The translations under genes and the position numbers were made by a program. The notes under the pieces were generated by a model. It was given only the letters and a program-made list of their open reading frames with translations. It was not told the origin of the DNA and ran no database searches. Shown piece after piece: positions 33,814 through 43,926 of a DNA stretch of 64,000 nucleotides. The stretch is from Sphingomonas sp. DG1-23 (lineage in GTDB: Bacteria; Pseudomonadota; Alphaproteobacteria; Sphingomonadales; Sphingomonadaceae): contig NZ_JAVAMA010000002.1 of assembly GCF_030730875.1 (NCBI RefSeq), forward strand, positions 372,001 through 436,000, in the 5' to 3' direction. The number at the start of each line of letters is the position of its first letter. The first letter of the stretch is position 1.

Positions 33814-34923
33814 TCAGGCAAGGACTTGGGATGGAATATTCCCGCCGGCATTGAGCGCGAGCGCAGCTGCGAGCGGACGCGCATCGACCCAATCGGCGAG
33901 CGCGAAATCGGCGTCGAGAAAGCCGTGGGTGAGCAGGAACTTCTTCTGCTGATCGAGCAAAGCCAGCCGCCCGGCGTCGAGCGTGGGATGGAGCCCCTCA
34001 TGCAATCGGGCATAGGCGCGGTCGACCGCTTCCGGGCTGCCTTCAGTCTCGAATTCGAGGATCGCGCGGAGCTTGTCGGGCTCCGCCGCCACCCAATCGG
34101 CGGCGCGCAGCGTCACCGCGAGGAAGCGGACGACCAGATCGAAATGCTGGTCGAGCAGGCGCTGGTGGACCGTGATCGGACGCGGCGTGCCGTTGTTCAC
34201 CCGGAAGCGGGGATCGGGCATCGCGTCGAGATCGACGGCGACGACCAGCCCCGCTTCGCGCGCGCTGTCGAGCGCCGAGGCGCCCTTGACGTAGATCGCG
34301 TCGACATGACCCGAGACCAGCGCGTCGATCGGCCATAGCCGGCTGAGCCCGGTGGTCCCGCGGCGCGGCGCGAGGTCGCGGCCGCTGCCGCCCACATTGC
34401 GGAGCCGATCCTCGATCTCGACCAATTCGACATCGTCGAAGGTCAGGCCGACCGAGGCGAGCACGCCCTTGTAACCGTGGAGCGACATGCCGCGCGCGAT
34501 GCTGGTGCCGCGGACGTGGCTGGGAATGTCGTTGCGCGTCCAGCCCGGGAGCGCGAGGCGGCGCCCTTTGAGGTCCGCGGCAGTGTGGATCCCGGTGTCG
34601 GGACGCGTGAGGATCAGCTGGCTCTCCTCGATCCAGGTGAGCCCCACCAACTTGGTCGGTTCGCCCTGCGCCCGCGCCGCGATCGCGAGCATGTTGCCGC
34701 CCTCGCGGATCAAATTCGGCAGGCGATGATCGTAATGGTGCCGGCCGAGCTCGGAGCCCGATTCCTGAAGCGTGCGCAGCGCGATGCCGTCGCCGGCGAA
34801 TTCGTCGCCGAGCCAGCCGAGCTTGTAGGCGATGCCGGTCGCGGTCGGGACCGGGCAGCGCGTGAACCAGAGTTCGGCGGGAAAGGATTCCGTGGACGCC
34901 GGGCGTTCGAGCATGGTTGCCAT
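33814..34923 (-). CDS. DszB-like desulfinase homologue 2
   Basis: Protein of 369 residues, no signal peptide. ATG 34923 has AGGA six bases upstream and lies about 21 bases after the expected sigma-54 transcription start. WFTRCPVPTATG gives Cys23, and HYDHRLPNLIREGGN gives His63 and Arg73, the full DszB-type trio with correct spacing. KLVGLTWIEESQLILTRPD and DLKGRRLALPGW align with homologue 1. It is the first gene of the sigma-54 unit (B2, aldolase, DszA-like, B1, ABC pair). Two apparently active homologues in one operon imply different substrates or a heteromer. Confidence 0.72.
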   Translation of the reverse strand: MATMLERPASTESFPAELWFTRCPVPTATGIAYKLGWLGDEFAGDGIALRTLQESGSELGRHHYDHRLPNLIREGGNMLAIAARAQGEPTKLVGLTWIEESQLILTRPDTGIHTAADLKGRRLALPGWTRNDIPSHVRGTSIARGMSLHGYKGVLASVGLTFDDVELVEIEDRLRNVGGSGRDLAPRRGTTGLSRLWPIDALVSGHVDAIYVKGASALDSAREAGLVVAVDLDAMPDPRFRVNNGTPRPITVHQRLLDQHFDLVVRFLAVTLRAADWVAAEPDKLRAILEFETEGSPEAVDRAYARLHEGLHPTLDAGRLALLDQQKKFLLTHGFLDADFALADWVDARPLAAALALNAGGNIPSQVLA

Positions 34924-34955
34924 TGCTGATCCTCGCTTGTCTGGCGAAACAAGGA

Positions 34956-34970
34956 GCAAGGGGCGTGCCA
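34956..34970 (-). promoter_or_regulatory. Sigma-54 (-24/-12) promoter for the DszB2-aldolase-DszA-DszB1-ABC operon
   Basis: Read on the minus strand: TGGCACGCCCCTTGC, an exact match to TGGCACG-N4-TTGC with correct GG-to-GC spacing. The expected transcript start is about 34944, some 21 bases before the ATG at 34923. Confidence 0.85.
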
Positions 34971-35066
34971 GTCGATTTGCGGAGAGAGGCCCGGCGGCCG
35001 ACGGCGGAATTTCCGTATGGATTGCGCGATATTCAGCAGACGTCGTGGTGAGTTTTCACCGCGCGG

Positions 35067-36200
<1,134 letters not shown>

Positions 36201-36286
36201 GGGTTCCTCCCGATCTTGTCGGGGAGGATAGCGTGAAATCTCCCATCAAGTTAGTAGGAAATCATTCGCCTGACCTAGCTGAGCTT

Positions 36287-37333
36287 TCAGACCGTCGCGA
36301 GGGGTGGGTTTCTGGCGGCCTCGCGGCGGCGGAGCGCGGCCGCCAGCGGGCGGGCGTCGACCCATTGATCCACGTCGACACGCGCGTCGAGGAAGCCGTG
36401 GAGCCAGAGGAAATCCGCCTGCACGCGGAGCATGTCGACCCGGTCGGCCGAGAGATCGGGATGCAGCGAGCGGTGGAAATCGCCGCGATAGGCGGCCTCG
36501 ACGCCGGCAATGCCGGCGAGGGTCTCGTGCGTGAGGACCTGCTTCAGCGCGCTCAGGTGCGTCGAGGCCCAATCGGCGGCGCGCAGTGTCTGTTGGAGGA
36601 AGCGGACGACCAGATCGAAGTGATGCTCCAGCATATGCGTATCGACCGTGATCGGCCGCGGGGTGCCGTTGTTCACCCTGGCGAGCCGGCTGGGATAGGC
36701 GTCGAGATCCACGCCGACCGAAAGGTCGAGCCGGGCGACGGTCTCGGCGGCGGCAGCGCCCTTTACATAGACCGCATCGACCCGGCCTGCGGCCAGCCAT
36801 TCGAGCCCCAGCCACAATCGGCGCATGCCCTGCGGACTGGGCTGCTCGATCGGCGGCGCGGGAACATCGACAAGCTCGACATGCTCGAGGTCGAGGCCGC
36901 CGAGCGCGAGCGCGCTCTTGATGCCGTGGAGCGCCATGCCCCGGGCGATGCTGGCGCCACGAGTGGCTGCGAAGCCGGGAAGGGCGAAGCGTAGTCCCTT
37001 GAGGTCGGCCGGGCGCATGACGCGAGTGTCCTTGCGCACCATGATCGCCTGACGTTCGTCGATCCAGGTCAGGCCGATCACCCGCGTCGGCGCATCCTGC
37101 GCGCGTGCCGCCAGTGCCTGGATGTTGCCGCCCTCGCGGAAGAGATGCCGCGCCTGGAGCCCGGGATCGTCGGCGACGAGGTTGAGCCCGGCCTCATGGA
37201 CGCGCCTGACCGCGATGCCGTCGCGCTCGAAGTCTTCGCGCATCCAGCCGAGCGCGCAGGCGACGCCCGACGCCGCGGGAACCGGGCAGCGCATGATCCA
37301 GATGCACTCGGGTGCGTCTCGGCCTCCCGTCAT
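36287..37333 (-). CDS. DszB-like homologue 3, lacking the catalytic His
   Basis: Protein of 348 residues, no signal peptide. ATG 37333 has GGGAG upstream. WIMRCPVPAASG keeps Cys16 and RHLFREGGN keeps Arg66, but the position ten residues before that Arg is Asp56, not His; a His is present at 63 instead. TRVIGLTWIDERQAIMVRKD and DLKGLRFALPGF otherwise align well. It may be inactive as a desulfinase, use another base, or serve as a binding or sensing protein. It has its own sigma-54 promoter and is followed by the activator gene. Confidence 0.7.
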   Translation of the reverse strand: MTGGRDAPECIWIMRCPVPAASGVACALGWMREDFERDGIAVRRVHEAGLNLVADDPGLQARHLFREGGNIQALAARAQDAPTRVIGLTWIDERQAIMVRKDTRVMRPADLKGLRFALPGFAATRGASIARGMALHGIKSALALGGLDLEHVELVDVPAPPIEQPSPQGMRRLWLGLEWLAAGRVDAVYVKGAAAAETVARLDLSVGVDLDAYPSRLARVNNGTPRPITVDTHMLEHHFDLVVRFLQQTLRAADWASTHLSALKQVLTHETLAGIAGVEAAYRGDFHRSLHPDLSADRVDMLRVQADFLWLHGFLDARVDVDQWVDARPLAAALRRREAARNPPLATV

Positions 37334-37367
37334 CCTCGTCTCCCGCATGGTTTGGTGCATGGCCGGA

Positions 37368-37382
37368 GCAAGGCGCGTGCCA
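37368..37382 (-). promoter_or_regulatory. Sigma-54 promoter for DszB-like homologue 3
   Basis: Minus strand: TGGCACGCGCCTTGC, an exact match to TGGCACG-N4-TTGC. The expected start is near 37356, about 23 bases before the ATG at 37333. Read-through could also supply the activator gene at 36200, giving positive autoregulation. Confidence 0.85.
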
Positions 37383-37526
37383 AGGTCGCAACGGCTCGAA
37401 TGCGCGGGCGCGGATCGCTTTCCGCCGCTGCATTTCGCGCAGTCGCCGTCACTTGATTGCTTCGAATCGCGCAGCCGAACCCGTGTCCACGCGCTCAAAC
37501 CGCTACCATCCCCTGCAAGCCGCTTT

Positions 37527-37541
37527 TGGCACGCGAAGTGC
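37527..37541 (+). promoter_or_regulatory. Sigma-54 promoter for the Ssu-type importer operon
   Basis: TGGCACGCGAAGTGC has a perfect -24 element and GTGC in place of TTGC at -12, with correct spacing. The expected start is about 37553, just before the ribosome site at 37555-37560 and the TTG start at 37568. It faces away from the promoter at 37368-37382. Confidence 0.75.
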
Positions 37542-37567
37542 ATTTCGTCAGGCGAAAGGAATTCCGC

Positions 37568-38698
37568 TTGGCGAGTAGCACGAAGTCATGGAAACCTTGG
37601 GCGATCGGCGCAATCGCGCTGGCGCTCCTTGCCGGGTTGATCGCGTTCCAGTTCCGTGGGGCAGGGGGCGCAAACGCCACGGCGCCCAGGATCGTCAACA
37701 TCGCCGGTATCGCCTATCCGTTCGAGGGACGGCAGGTCTATAGCGGCGTCACCGGCGTGGTGATCGAGCAGGGCTGGCTGAAGGACGAGCTGGCCAGGCG
37801 CGGCATTCAGCTGGCGCTCACCCCGGTGCCGACCGCGGTCGGCGCGCCTTTGATCAACGAGGGCTTTTCGGGCAAGCGCATCGACTTTGCATCCTATGGC
37901 GATTTCCCCGCGATCATCGCGGTCTCGGGCGGCGTGCCGCTCAAATTGGTGGCGCCGATCGGGCAGGGGCAGAATTCCTATCTCGTCGTCCGCAACGGGC
38001 TCGCTGCCAAAAGCATCGCCGATCTGAAGGGCAAGCGGATCGCGCTCCATCGTGGTCGGCCATGGGAGCTGCCTTTCTCCAAACTGCTCGACGCCAACGG
38101 CCTCAAGCAAAGCGACTTCACCATCGTCAACATCAACCCCGCCGCCACTCCCGCGGCGCTCGCCTCGGGCAATGTCGATGCCGCATTCCTGCTCTCCGAT
38201 GGCCTGCTGGTCGAGCAAAAGGGGATGGGGCGCGTGGTCTGGTCGACCAAGCAGGCGCCGGCCGACTGGAAGATGCGCGCCGAATTGTTCGCGCGCGGCG
38301 ATTTCGTCGACGCGCATCCCGAGCTCACCCAGCTCGTCGTCGATGCCTATGTTCGGGCGGCGGCATGGTCGGCACAGGAGTCGAACCAGGCCGCGGTTAT
38401 CCGCGACGCGGCGCGCGGATCGATGCCCGTCGAGATCATCGCCAAGGATTATGCCGAGTCCGGCATCCCATGGCGCGAGCGGTTCACGCCGCTGTTCAAC
38501 CCGGATGTGCTGGGACATTATCGTTCGGTCGCCGGCTATGCGCATGCGCGTGGGCTGGTGCGCATCGAGGTTGATGCCGATGCGCTGCTCGACGATCGCT
38601 TCGTCAGGCAGTCGCTGCGCAATCTGAAGCTCGACGGGTTCTGGACTCCGAAGGCGGCAGCGGCGGAGCCCGCCAAGGCGGCGGGAGCGCGGTCCTGA
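37568..38698 (+). CDS. Sulfonate-type ABC transporter substrate-binding protein (SsuA-like, TTG start)
   Basis: Protein of 376 residues. TTG 37568 is chosen: AAAGGA sits seven bases upstream and longer frames would begin before the predicted transcript start. A hydrophobic N-terminal segment (WAIGAIALALLAGLIAFQF) acts as signal or membrane anchor. GVVIEQGWLKDELARRGIQL, GAPLINEGFSGKRIDFASYG and IADLKGKRIALHRG are typical of NMT1/SsuA binding proteins. Unlike the DszB-like proteins nearby, it has a membrane signal and no CPVP motif. Expected to capture organosulfonates in the periplasm. It overlaps the first permease gene by one base (TGATG). Confidence 0.9.
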   Translation: MASSTKSWKPWAIGAIALALLAGLIAFQFRGAGGANATAPRIVNIAGIAYPFEGRQVYSGVTGVVIEQGWLKDELARRGIQLALTPVPTAVGAPLINEGFSGKRIDFASYGDFPAIIAVSGGVPLKLVAPIGQGQNSYLVVRNGLAAKSIADLKGKRIALHRGRPWELPFSKLLDANGLKQSDFTIVNINPAATPAALASGNVDAAFLLSDGLLVEQKGMGRVVWSTKQAPADWKMRAELFARGDFVDAHPELTQLVVDAYVRAAAWSAQESNQAAVIRDAARGSMPVEIIAKDYAESGIPWRERFTPLFNPDVLGHYRSVAGYAHARGLVRIEVDADALLDDRFVRQSLRNLKLDGFWTPKAAAAEPAKAAGARS

Positions 38699-39492
38699 TG
38701 GCGAGCGCCGCGCTTCGCGTTCCGCCCGCCGACACGTTCCGGGCTAGCCGCTCGGCCCTGTCCTCGATCGTCGCGCCGGTGGCGTTGCTCGCGCTCTGGC
38801 AGCTCGCCTGCCTCAGCGGGCTGTTCCCGCCGCAAGTGCTCGTCCCGCCGAGCGAAGTCGCACGCACGCTGCTGGAACTGGCGCAGAGCGGTGAGCTCGA
38901 ACGCCATATCGGCGAGAGCATGTTCCGGCTCGCGACGGGGTTTACGATCGGTGCGCTCGCCGGGCTCGCCTTCGGCGCCGCGATCGCGCTGTCGCGGCTC
39001 GCCGAAGCGGCGCTGTCGCCGTTCTTCCTCGCGCTGTGGCAGGTTCCGGTCATCGCCTTCGTGCCGATGCTGGTGATCTTTCTCGGCATCGACGAGCCGT
39101 TCAAGATCGCGATCGTCGCGTTGGCGGCGTTCTTCCCGGTAGCGCTGGCGACCTTTGACGGGGTGCGCGGAGTGCCGAAAGCCTGGTTCGACGTGGCGCG
39201 AGTGTATCGCACCCGGCTGCCCGACCTGATCTGGCGGATCCTTGTGCCGGCCACGATTCCCTCGGTGCTCACCGGGCTGCGCGTGGCGCTCACCCGCGCC
39301 TGGGTCGTGCTGGTCGCCGCCGAATTGCTCGCGGCGGACAGCGGCATCGGCCAGATGATGGAGATGGGGCGCCAGCTCTTCCGCATCGACGTGGTGCTGG
39401 CGGGGGTGGTGGTGAGCGGGGTGATCGGCTTCGCGCTCGATTGGGGGGCGCGCGCGATCGAGCGCCGCGCGACCCGCTGGAAGACGGCATGA
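38698..39492 (+). CDS. Sulfonate-type ABC transporter permease 1 (SsuC-like)
   Basis: Inner-membrane permease of 264 residues with about six helices. The EAA loop region (ARVYRTRLPDLIWRILVPAT) contacts the ATPase. LWQVPVIAFVPMLVIFLGID is typical of the nitrate/sulfonate/taurine family. Starts at ATG 38698 overlapping the binding-protein stop and ends overlapping permease 2. Two adjacent permease genes suggest a heterodimeric channel. Confidence 0.93.
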   Translation: MASAALRVPPADTFRASRSALSSIVAPVALLALWQLACLSGLFPPQVLVPPSEVARTLLELAQSGELERHIGESMFRLATGFTIGALAGLAFGAAIALSRLAEAALSPFFLALWQVPVIAFVPMLVIFLGIDEPFKIAIVALAAFFPVALATFDGVRGVPKAWFDVARVYRTRLPDLIWRILVPATIPSVLTGLRVALTRAWVVLVAAELLAADSGIGQMMEMGRQLFRIDVVLAGVVVSGVIGFALDWGARAIERRATRWKTA

Positions 39493-40268
39493 CCGCCGCG
39501 CTGTCCCGCCGCTGGGCCCGCATCGCGATCGGCTTCGTCGTGCCGGCGCTGTTCCTGAGCTGGTGGCAATGGCAGGCGTCCTCGGGCGATGCCCGCTCGC
39601 TCGCTTTCGCGCCGCTCCAGTCGATCGGGTCGGCCTTTGTCGAGCTGGCGGAAAGCGGCTCGCTGCTCTCCGACATGGTCTCGACGCTCTCGCGCAGCCT
39701 CACCGGGCTCGCGCTCGGCGGTACGCTCGGCGTGGCGCTCGGCGTCGCGATGGCGGTGTGGCGGCCGCTCGATCGCGTACTGGGACCGCTGCTCCACGCG
39801 ATCCGGCAAGTCCCGCTGATCGGCTGGCTGCCGCTGATCGGATTGTGGTTCGGCACGGGGCAGGGATCGGAGCTGATCGTGGTCAGCATCTCGGCTTTCT
39901 TCCCGACCTTGCTCAACAGCTATGCCGGGGTCACCCATGTCGAGCCGCGCTATCTCGACGTCGGCCGCATCTACGGCTTCACCCCGCTCCAGCGCTTCCG
40001 CCTGATCCTGTTGCCGGCGGCGATGCCGCTGATCCTGACCGGGCTGACCCAGGGGCTGGCCTTCGCATGGATCGCGTCGATCGCCACCGAGATTCTGCTC
40101 GGCGTGGGCGGCGGGCTCGGCGTGACGATGCAGGTCGCCCAGACCCAGCAACAGCTCGACATCATCCTCGTAGCGATCATCGCCACGGCGATCCTCGGCT
40201 TCGTCATCAACCAATTGTTCCTGCGCCTGCGGCGGCATCTGCTGCGCTGGCAGGCGGTCCCCCTTTGA
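39489..40268 (+). CDS. Sulfonate-type ABC transporter permease 2 (SsuC-like)
   Basis: Permease of 259 residues beginning at ATG 39489 (ATGA overlap with permease 1). LHAIRQVPLIGWLPLIGLWF and GRIYGFTPLQRFRLILLPAA (EAA loop) are family motifs. It is related to permease 1 but clearly diverged, so the pair probably forms a heterodimer rather than being a recent duplication. Confidence 0.93.
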   Translation: MTAALSRRWARIAIGFVVPALFLSWWQWQASSGDARSLAFAPLQSIGSAFVELAESGSLLSDMVSTLSRSLTGLALGGTLGVALGVAMAVWRPLDRVLGPLLHAIRQVPLIGWLPLIGLWFGTGQGSELIVVSISAFFPTLLNSYAGVTHVEPRYLDVGRIYGFTPLQRFRLILLPAAMPLILTGLTQGLAFAWIASIATEILLGVGGGLGVTMQVAQTQQQLDIILVAIIATAILGFVINQLFLRLRRHLLRWQAVPL

Positions 40269-40281
40269 TCAGGAGAGCGTC

Positions 40282-41127
40282 ATGATCGCAGAAGCCAGAC
40301 CCAGAACCGTTCCGGAAAGCGCCGCCGCGGCGAAAGGCGCGCTTTCGATCAGCGACCTCGACAAGAGCTTCACCATCGGCGGGGTGTCGCGCCCGGTGCT
40401 CGAAGCGATCGACTTGCATGTCGAACCCGGCGAGTTCGTCAGCATCGTCGGCGCCTCGGGATGCGGCAAGTCGACCCTGTTGCGGCTGATCGTCGGTCTC
40501 GACGACGAATATAGCGGCGAGATCCGCCTCGATGGCGAGCGCGTCGCCACCACCAGCCTCGATCGCGGCATCGTCTTCCAGGACCATCGGCTGTTCCCGT
40601 GGATGACGCTCGAGCAAAATATCGAGCTGGCACTGCTCAACACCGAAACGCCCAAGGCGCGCCGCGCGCAGATCGTCGCCGATCATATCGCCTTGGTGAA
40701 CCTCAAGGGCTTCGAACAGGCCTATCCGCACCAGCTCTCGGGCGGGATGGCGCAGCGCGCCGCGATCGCTCGCGCGCTGGTGACCGAGCCCAAATTGCTG
40801 CTGCTCGACGAGCCGCTCGGCGCGCTCGACGCGCTCACCCGCGTCCATGTCCAGAACGAGCTCCAGCGCATCTGGATGACCCAGCGCTCGACGATGATCA
40901 TGGTAACGCACGACGTCGAGGAGGCGCTCTATCTCGGCGACCGCGTCGTGGTGATGGCGCCGAGCCCGGGGCGGATCCGCCGCATCGTCGATGTCGACCT
41001 GCCGCATCCGCGCGATCGCGGCGCGCCTTTGCTGCACAAGCTCAAGGACGAGATCCTCGCCGAACTCACTGCGTCGCCGGCCGAGCCCGGCAACCTCGTC
41101 CGCCTGCCCGGCCGGGAGGAGCGTTGA
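40282..41127 (+). CDS. Sulfonate-type ABC transporter ATP-binding protein (SsuB-like)
   Basis: ATPase of 281 residues. [20 protein letters not shown] is Walker [21 protein letters not shown] the Q-loop, [18 protein letters not shown] the signature, [16 protein letters not shown]alker B and D-loop, and [20 protein letters not shown] the H-loop. All catalytic residues are intact. The C-terminal extension is short, as in SsuB/TauB. It starts 13 bp after permease 2 and is coupled to the nitroreductase gene (TGATG). Confidence 0.95.
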   Translation: MIAEARPRTVPESAAAAKGALSISDLDKSFTIGGVSRPVLEAIDLHVEPGEFVSIVGASGCGKSTLLRLIVGLDDEYSGEIRLDGERVATTSLDRGIVFQDHRLFPWMTLEQNIELALLNTETPKARRAQIVADHIALVNLKGFEQAYPHQLSGGMAQRAAIARALVTEPKLLLLDEPLGALDALTRVHVQNELQRIWMTQRSTMIMVTHDVEEALYLGDRVVVMAPSPGRIRRIVDVDLPHPRDRGAPLLHKLKDEILAELTASPAEPGNLVRLPGREER

Positions 41128-41735
41128 TGTCGCGCCAGCCCGATCATCCCGTCGCGCCCCTGTTCGTCGATCGCTGGTCGCCGCGCAGCTTCACCGGCGA
41201 GCCGGTGCCTGACGCGGTGCTGCGCAGCGCGTTCGAGGCGGCGAGATGGGCGCCCTCGGCCTCGAACGCCCAGCCGTGGCGCTTCCTGGTCGCGCGCCAT
41301 GGCGATGCGCATTGGGAGATTCTCGTCGGTTTGCTCGCGCCGCGTAATGCGCTCTGGGCCAGCAGGGCCTCGGCGCTGATCGTAATCCTCTCCGATCTGC
41401 ACGTCGAACGCCGCGGCGAGCGCGTGGCGAACGTGTCGCACAGCTTCGACGCCGGCGCGGCATGGACCAATTTCGCGCATCAGGCGCTGCTGCTCGGCTG
41501 GCATACCCATGGCATCGGCGGCTTCGATCGCGAGGCGGCGCGCGCGCAGCTCGAGGTGCCCGAAGACTTTGCGATCGAGACGATCGTCGCGCTCGGCCGG
41601 GTCGGCGGGCTCGACACGCTCCACGCCGATTTTCACGCCGGCGAGATCCCGAGCGGACGCCGTCCGCTTGCCGAGACGGTGTTCGCCGGAAAGCTCGGGC
41701 TGGCGGCCTTCGAAGACGAGAGGAATGCGGCATGA
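41127..41735 (+). CDS. Nitroreductase-family flavoprotein
   Basis: Protein of 202 residues. DRWSPRSFTGEPVPDAVLRS and EAARWAPSASNAQPWRFLVA are the FMN-binding N-terminus of the nitroreductase fold, and HQALLLGWHTHGIGGFDREA follows. ATG 41127 overlaps the ATPase gene stop. Flavin enzymes of this family can supply reduced flavin, so it may be the reductase partner for the flavin monooxygenases encoded next to it and at 31696; no separate SsuE-type reductase is seen. Confidence 0.88.
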   Translation: MSRQPDHPVAPLFVDRWSPRSFTGEPVPDAVLRSAFEAARWAPSASNAQPWRFLVARHGDAHWEILVGLLAPRNALWASRASALIVILSDLHVERRGERVANVSHSFDAGAAWTNFAHQALLLGWHTHGIGGFDREAARAQLEVPEDFAIETIVALGRVGGLDTLHADFHAGEIPSGRRPLAETVFAGKLGLAAFEDERNAA

Positions 41736-42694
41736 CCATTCAGGTCTATTGGCAGATCGATGCGGCAGCGGACGCTGCGCGTTCGGAGCGCAGTGCGCGT
41801 CCGAATGCGCTCACGCTGTTCCGCGACGTGCGCACCAGCGCGGCGAACCGCTACGATTATTACGCCCAGATCGCGCAGGCGGCGGCGCAGACCGCGTTCG
41901 ACGGCGGATTCCTGCCTTATCGCGCCGGGTCCGACGACAGCCGGACTGTTGCCGCGGTGATTGCGCGCGCGGCTCCGCGTTTGACGCTGATTCCCGAATT
42001 TCCGGCATGGGTCGGGTCGGCGGTCTATGCCGCCAAGCAGGCGGTGAGCTTCCAGCGGCTCACCCATGAGCGGCTGGGCTGGGCGATCGCCACGCCGGCG
42101 GATGCGCTGACCCGCGCGCGCGACGGCGATCATGTCGCCGAGGACGAACTCATCGAGCGCACCGAGGAATTCCTTCATGTCGCGCGCGGCGTGCATGGCG
42201 AGCGGCCCTTTTCACATGCCGGCGTGCATTTCGAAGTCGAGGGTGGCGGGTTCGACGCGCCGCTCGACCGCGTGGCGTTCCCACTCGTCTTCCTTCAGGG
42301 CGAAAGCGACGAAGAACTCGCGCTGTCGGCGCGCTCGGCCGATGTGCACCTGTTCGCGGCGGCGCCGGTGGCCATGTTGCGCGGCCTTGTCGAGAAGCTG
42401 GATGCGCTGGCGCGCGGGGAAGGGCGGTCAGTCGCGCCCGGCGTGATCCAGCCGGTGCTCGCGCGCGAGTTCAGCGACGAGGCGTGGCAGGATGCGCAGC
42501 GAGCGCGCCTGCCCGCTTCGGCGATCGTCGGCAATTATGCCGATGTCGCCGAACGCCTCGCCGCGCTGGCCGCGCTCGGCATCACCCATTTCGTGCTGAC
42601 CGCGCCGTCCTCGCTCGAAGAGGCCTATGCGATCGGCCAGCACGTCCTTCCCCGTTTCCGCGCGCTGACCGAAGGCGTCCGCGCCGCTGCCTGA
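41732..42694 (+). CDS. Luciferase-like (SsuD-related) flavin monooxygenase, diverged
   Basis: Protein of 320 residues, coupled to the nitroreductase by ATGA. The opening VYWQIDAAADAARSERSARP matches the strand of SsuD (FYWRLPTHG) but the following His-containing loop is replaced. FDGGFLPYRAGSDDSRTVAA, LTLIPEFPAWVGSAVYAAKQ and a C-terminal ITHFVLTAPSSLEEAYAIGQ follow the SsuD pattern. It may oxidise a different sulfonate, or be the second chain of a two-part enzyme with the gene at 42703. Confidence 0.8.
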   Translation: MTIQVYWQIDAAADAARSERSARPNALTLFRDVRTSAANRYDYYAQIAQAAAQTAFDGGFLPYRAGSDDSRTVAAVIARAAPRLTLIPEFPAWVGSAVYAAKQAVSFQRLTHERLGWAIATPADALTRARDGDHVAEDELIERTEEFLHVARGVHGERPFSHAGVHFEVEGGGFDAPLDRVAFPLVFLQGESDEELALSARSADVHLFAAAPVAMLRGLVEKLDALARGEGRSVAPGVIQPVLAREFSDEAWQDAQRARLPASAIVGNYADVAERLAALAALGITHFVLTAPSSLEEAYAIGQHVLPRFRALTEGVRAAA

Positions 42695-42702
42695 GGTGCC
42701 TC

Positions 42703-43860
42703 ATGTCCATCGATTTCTACTGGCGACTTCCCACCCATGGCTGTCACGGCAGCCTGCGCCACAGCGCCTATGACCGAGGAGACTGGTCGCCGCCCGGCCC
42801 GCACAATATCGCGCCCGGGCTGGACCGGCACGGCGAGGATGACGGCTTTCGCTATGTCGACCATCTCGCCGAGATCGCAAAGGCGGCGGAGAGCGTCGGG
42901 TTCATCGGCGGGCTGCTGCCGTCCTTCCCGGGGACCGACGATCCGTGGGTGATCTCGCCTTTGCTGGCGCGCGAGACGCGCAGCTTCCGCTTCATGATCG
43001 CGTTCCAGCCGGGCTTTCTCAATCCCGTTCACGCCGCGCGCATGGCGGCGAGTTTGCAGCGCGCGACCGGCGGGCGCACCGTCTTCAACATCATCACCGG
43101 CGGGGGCGGGCCGAGCCAGCTCTGGTGGGGCGACAGCTTCAGCCATGACGATCGCTATGGCCGCACCACCGAGTTTCTCGACGTGTTCAAGGGCGTGTGG
43201 CGGAGCGAGGGCTTCGATTACGAAGGGCGCTTCTATCAGGTCGGGGACGGCGGGCTGTCGCCTTTGCTCGCCGCGGAGGAACTGCCCGAAATCTGGTTCT
43301 CGGGATCGTCCGACGCCGCGCTCCAGTCCGCCGCGAAGCATGCCGATTATTATCTCTCCTGGCTCGAGCCGTTCGATCAACTCACCGACAAGTTCGCGCG
43401 GGTGAAGGAGCGGACCGCGGCGCTGGGCGGACAGCAGAAATGCGCGGTGCGGGTCGATCTCGTCGCGCGCGCGACCGAGGAGGAAGCGTGGCGCGACGTC
43501 CGCATCGGCTTCGAGAATCTGAGCGCGGAGCGCCGCGGCCAAGCGCGGGGCGGGCCGACCGATTCGGTCGGCGCCGCGCGCCAGCAGGCGCTGCGCCCGA
43601 GCGAGGCGAAGCGCTATGACGATCTGATCGTCGCGCCCAATTTGTGGGGCGGGTTCAGCCTGTTGCGCGGCGGCCCGGCGCTTGGCATCGTCGGCAGCTA
43701 CGAGCAATGCGCCGCGCGGCTCGACGAGCTGATCGCGCGCGGCACCGACGCGTTCATCCTCGCCGGCACGCCGCATCTCGAGGAAGCGTATCGCGTCGGC
43801 GAGGAAGTGCTGCCTCTGCTCGGCCGTAGCGCGGACGTCCTGCTGCAAGCCGCGGAGTGA
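42703..43860 (+). CDS. Alkanesulfonate monooxygenase-like enzyme (SsuD family)
   Basis: FMNH2-dependent monooxygenase of 385 residues. FYWRLPTHGCHGSLRHSAYD at the N-terminus, GGLLPSFPGTDDPWVISPLL, GRTVFNIITGGGGPSQLWWG and HDDRYGRTTEFLDVFKGVW are SsuD-type features. It probably converts an organosulfonate to an aldehyde plus sulfite. It starts 8 bp after the previous gene and is the last gene of the plus-strand operon, followed directly by a strong terminator. Exact substrate unknown. Confidence 0.9.
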   Translation: MSIDFYWRLPTHGCHGSLRHSAYDRGDWSPPGPHNIAPGLDRHGEDDGFRYVDHLAEIAKAAESVGFIGGLLPSFPGTDDPWVISPLLARETRSFRFMIAFQPGFLNPVHAARMAASLQRATGGRTVFNIITGGGGPSQLWWGDSFSHDDRYGRTTEFLDVFKGVWRSEGFDYEGRFYQVGDGGLSPLLAAEELPEIWFSGSSDAALQSAAKHADYYLSWLEPFDQLTDKFARVKERTAALGGQQKCAVRVDLVARATEEEAWRDVRIGFENLSAERRGQARGGPTDSVGAARQQALRPSEAKRYDDLIVAPNLWGGFSLLRGGPALGIVGSYEQCAARLDELIARGTDAFILAGTPHLEEAYRVGEEVLPLLGRSADVLLQAAE

Positions 43861-43877
43861 TCTTGCGACAATGAAAA

Positions 43878-43907
43878 GGGGCGCCGGTGGCATTCCACCG
43901 GCGCCCC
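43878..43907. terminator. Bidirectional intrinsic terminator
   Basis: GGGGCGCCGGTGG-CATT-CCACCGGCGCCCC is a 13-bp stem with a 4-base loop. TTTTT follows on the plus strand, and AAAA precedes it (TTTT on the minus strand). It ends both the Ssu operon and the convergent receptor gene. Confidence 0.92.
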
Positions 43908-43926
43908 CTTTTTGCGTCGCTTCGAT

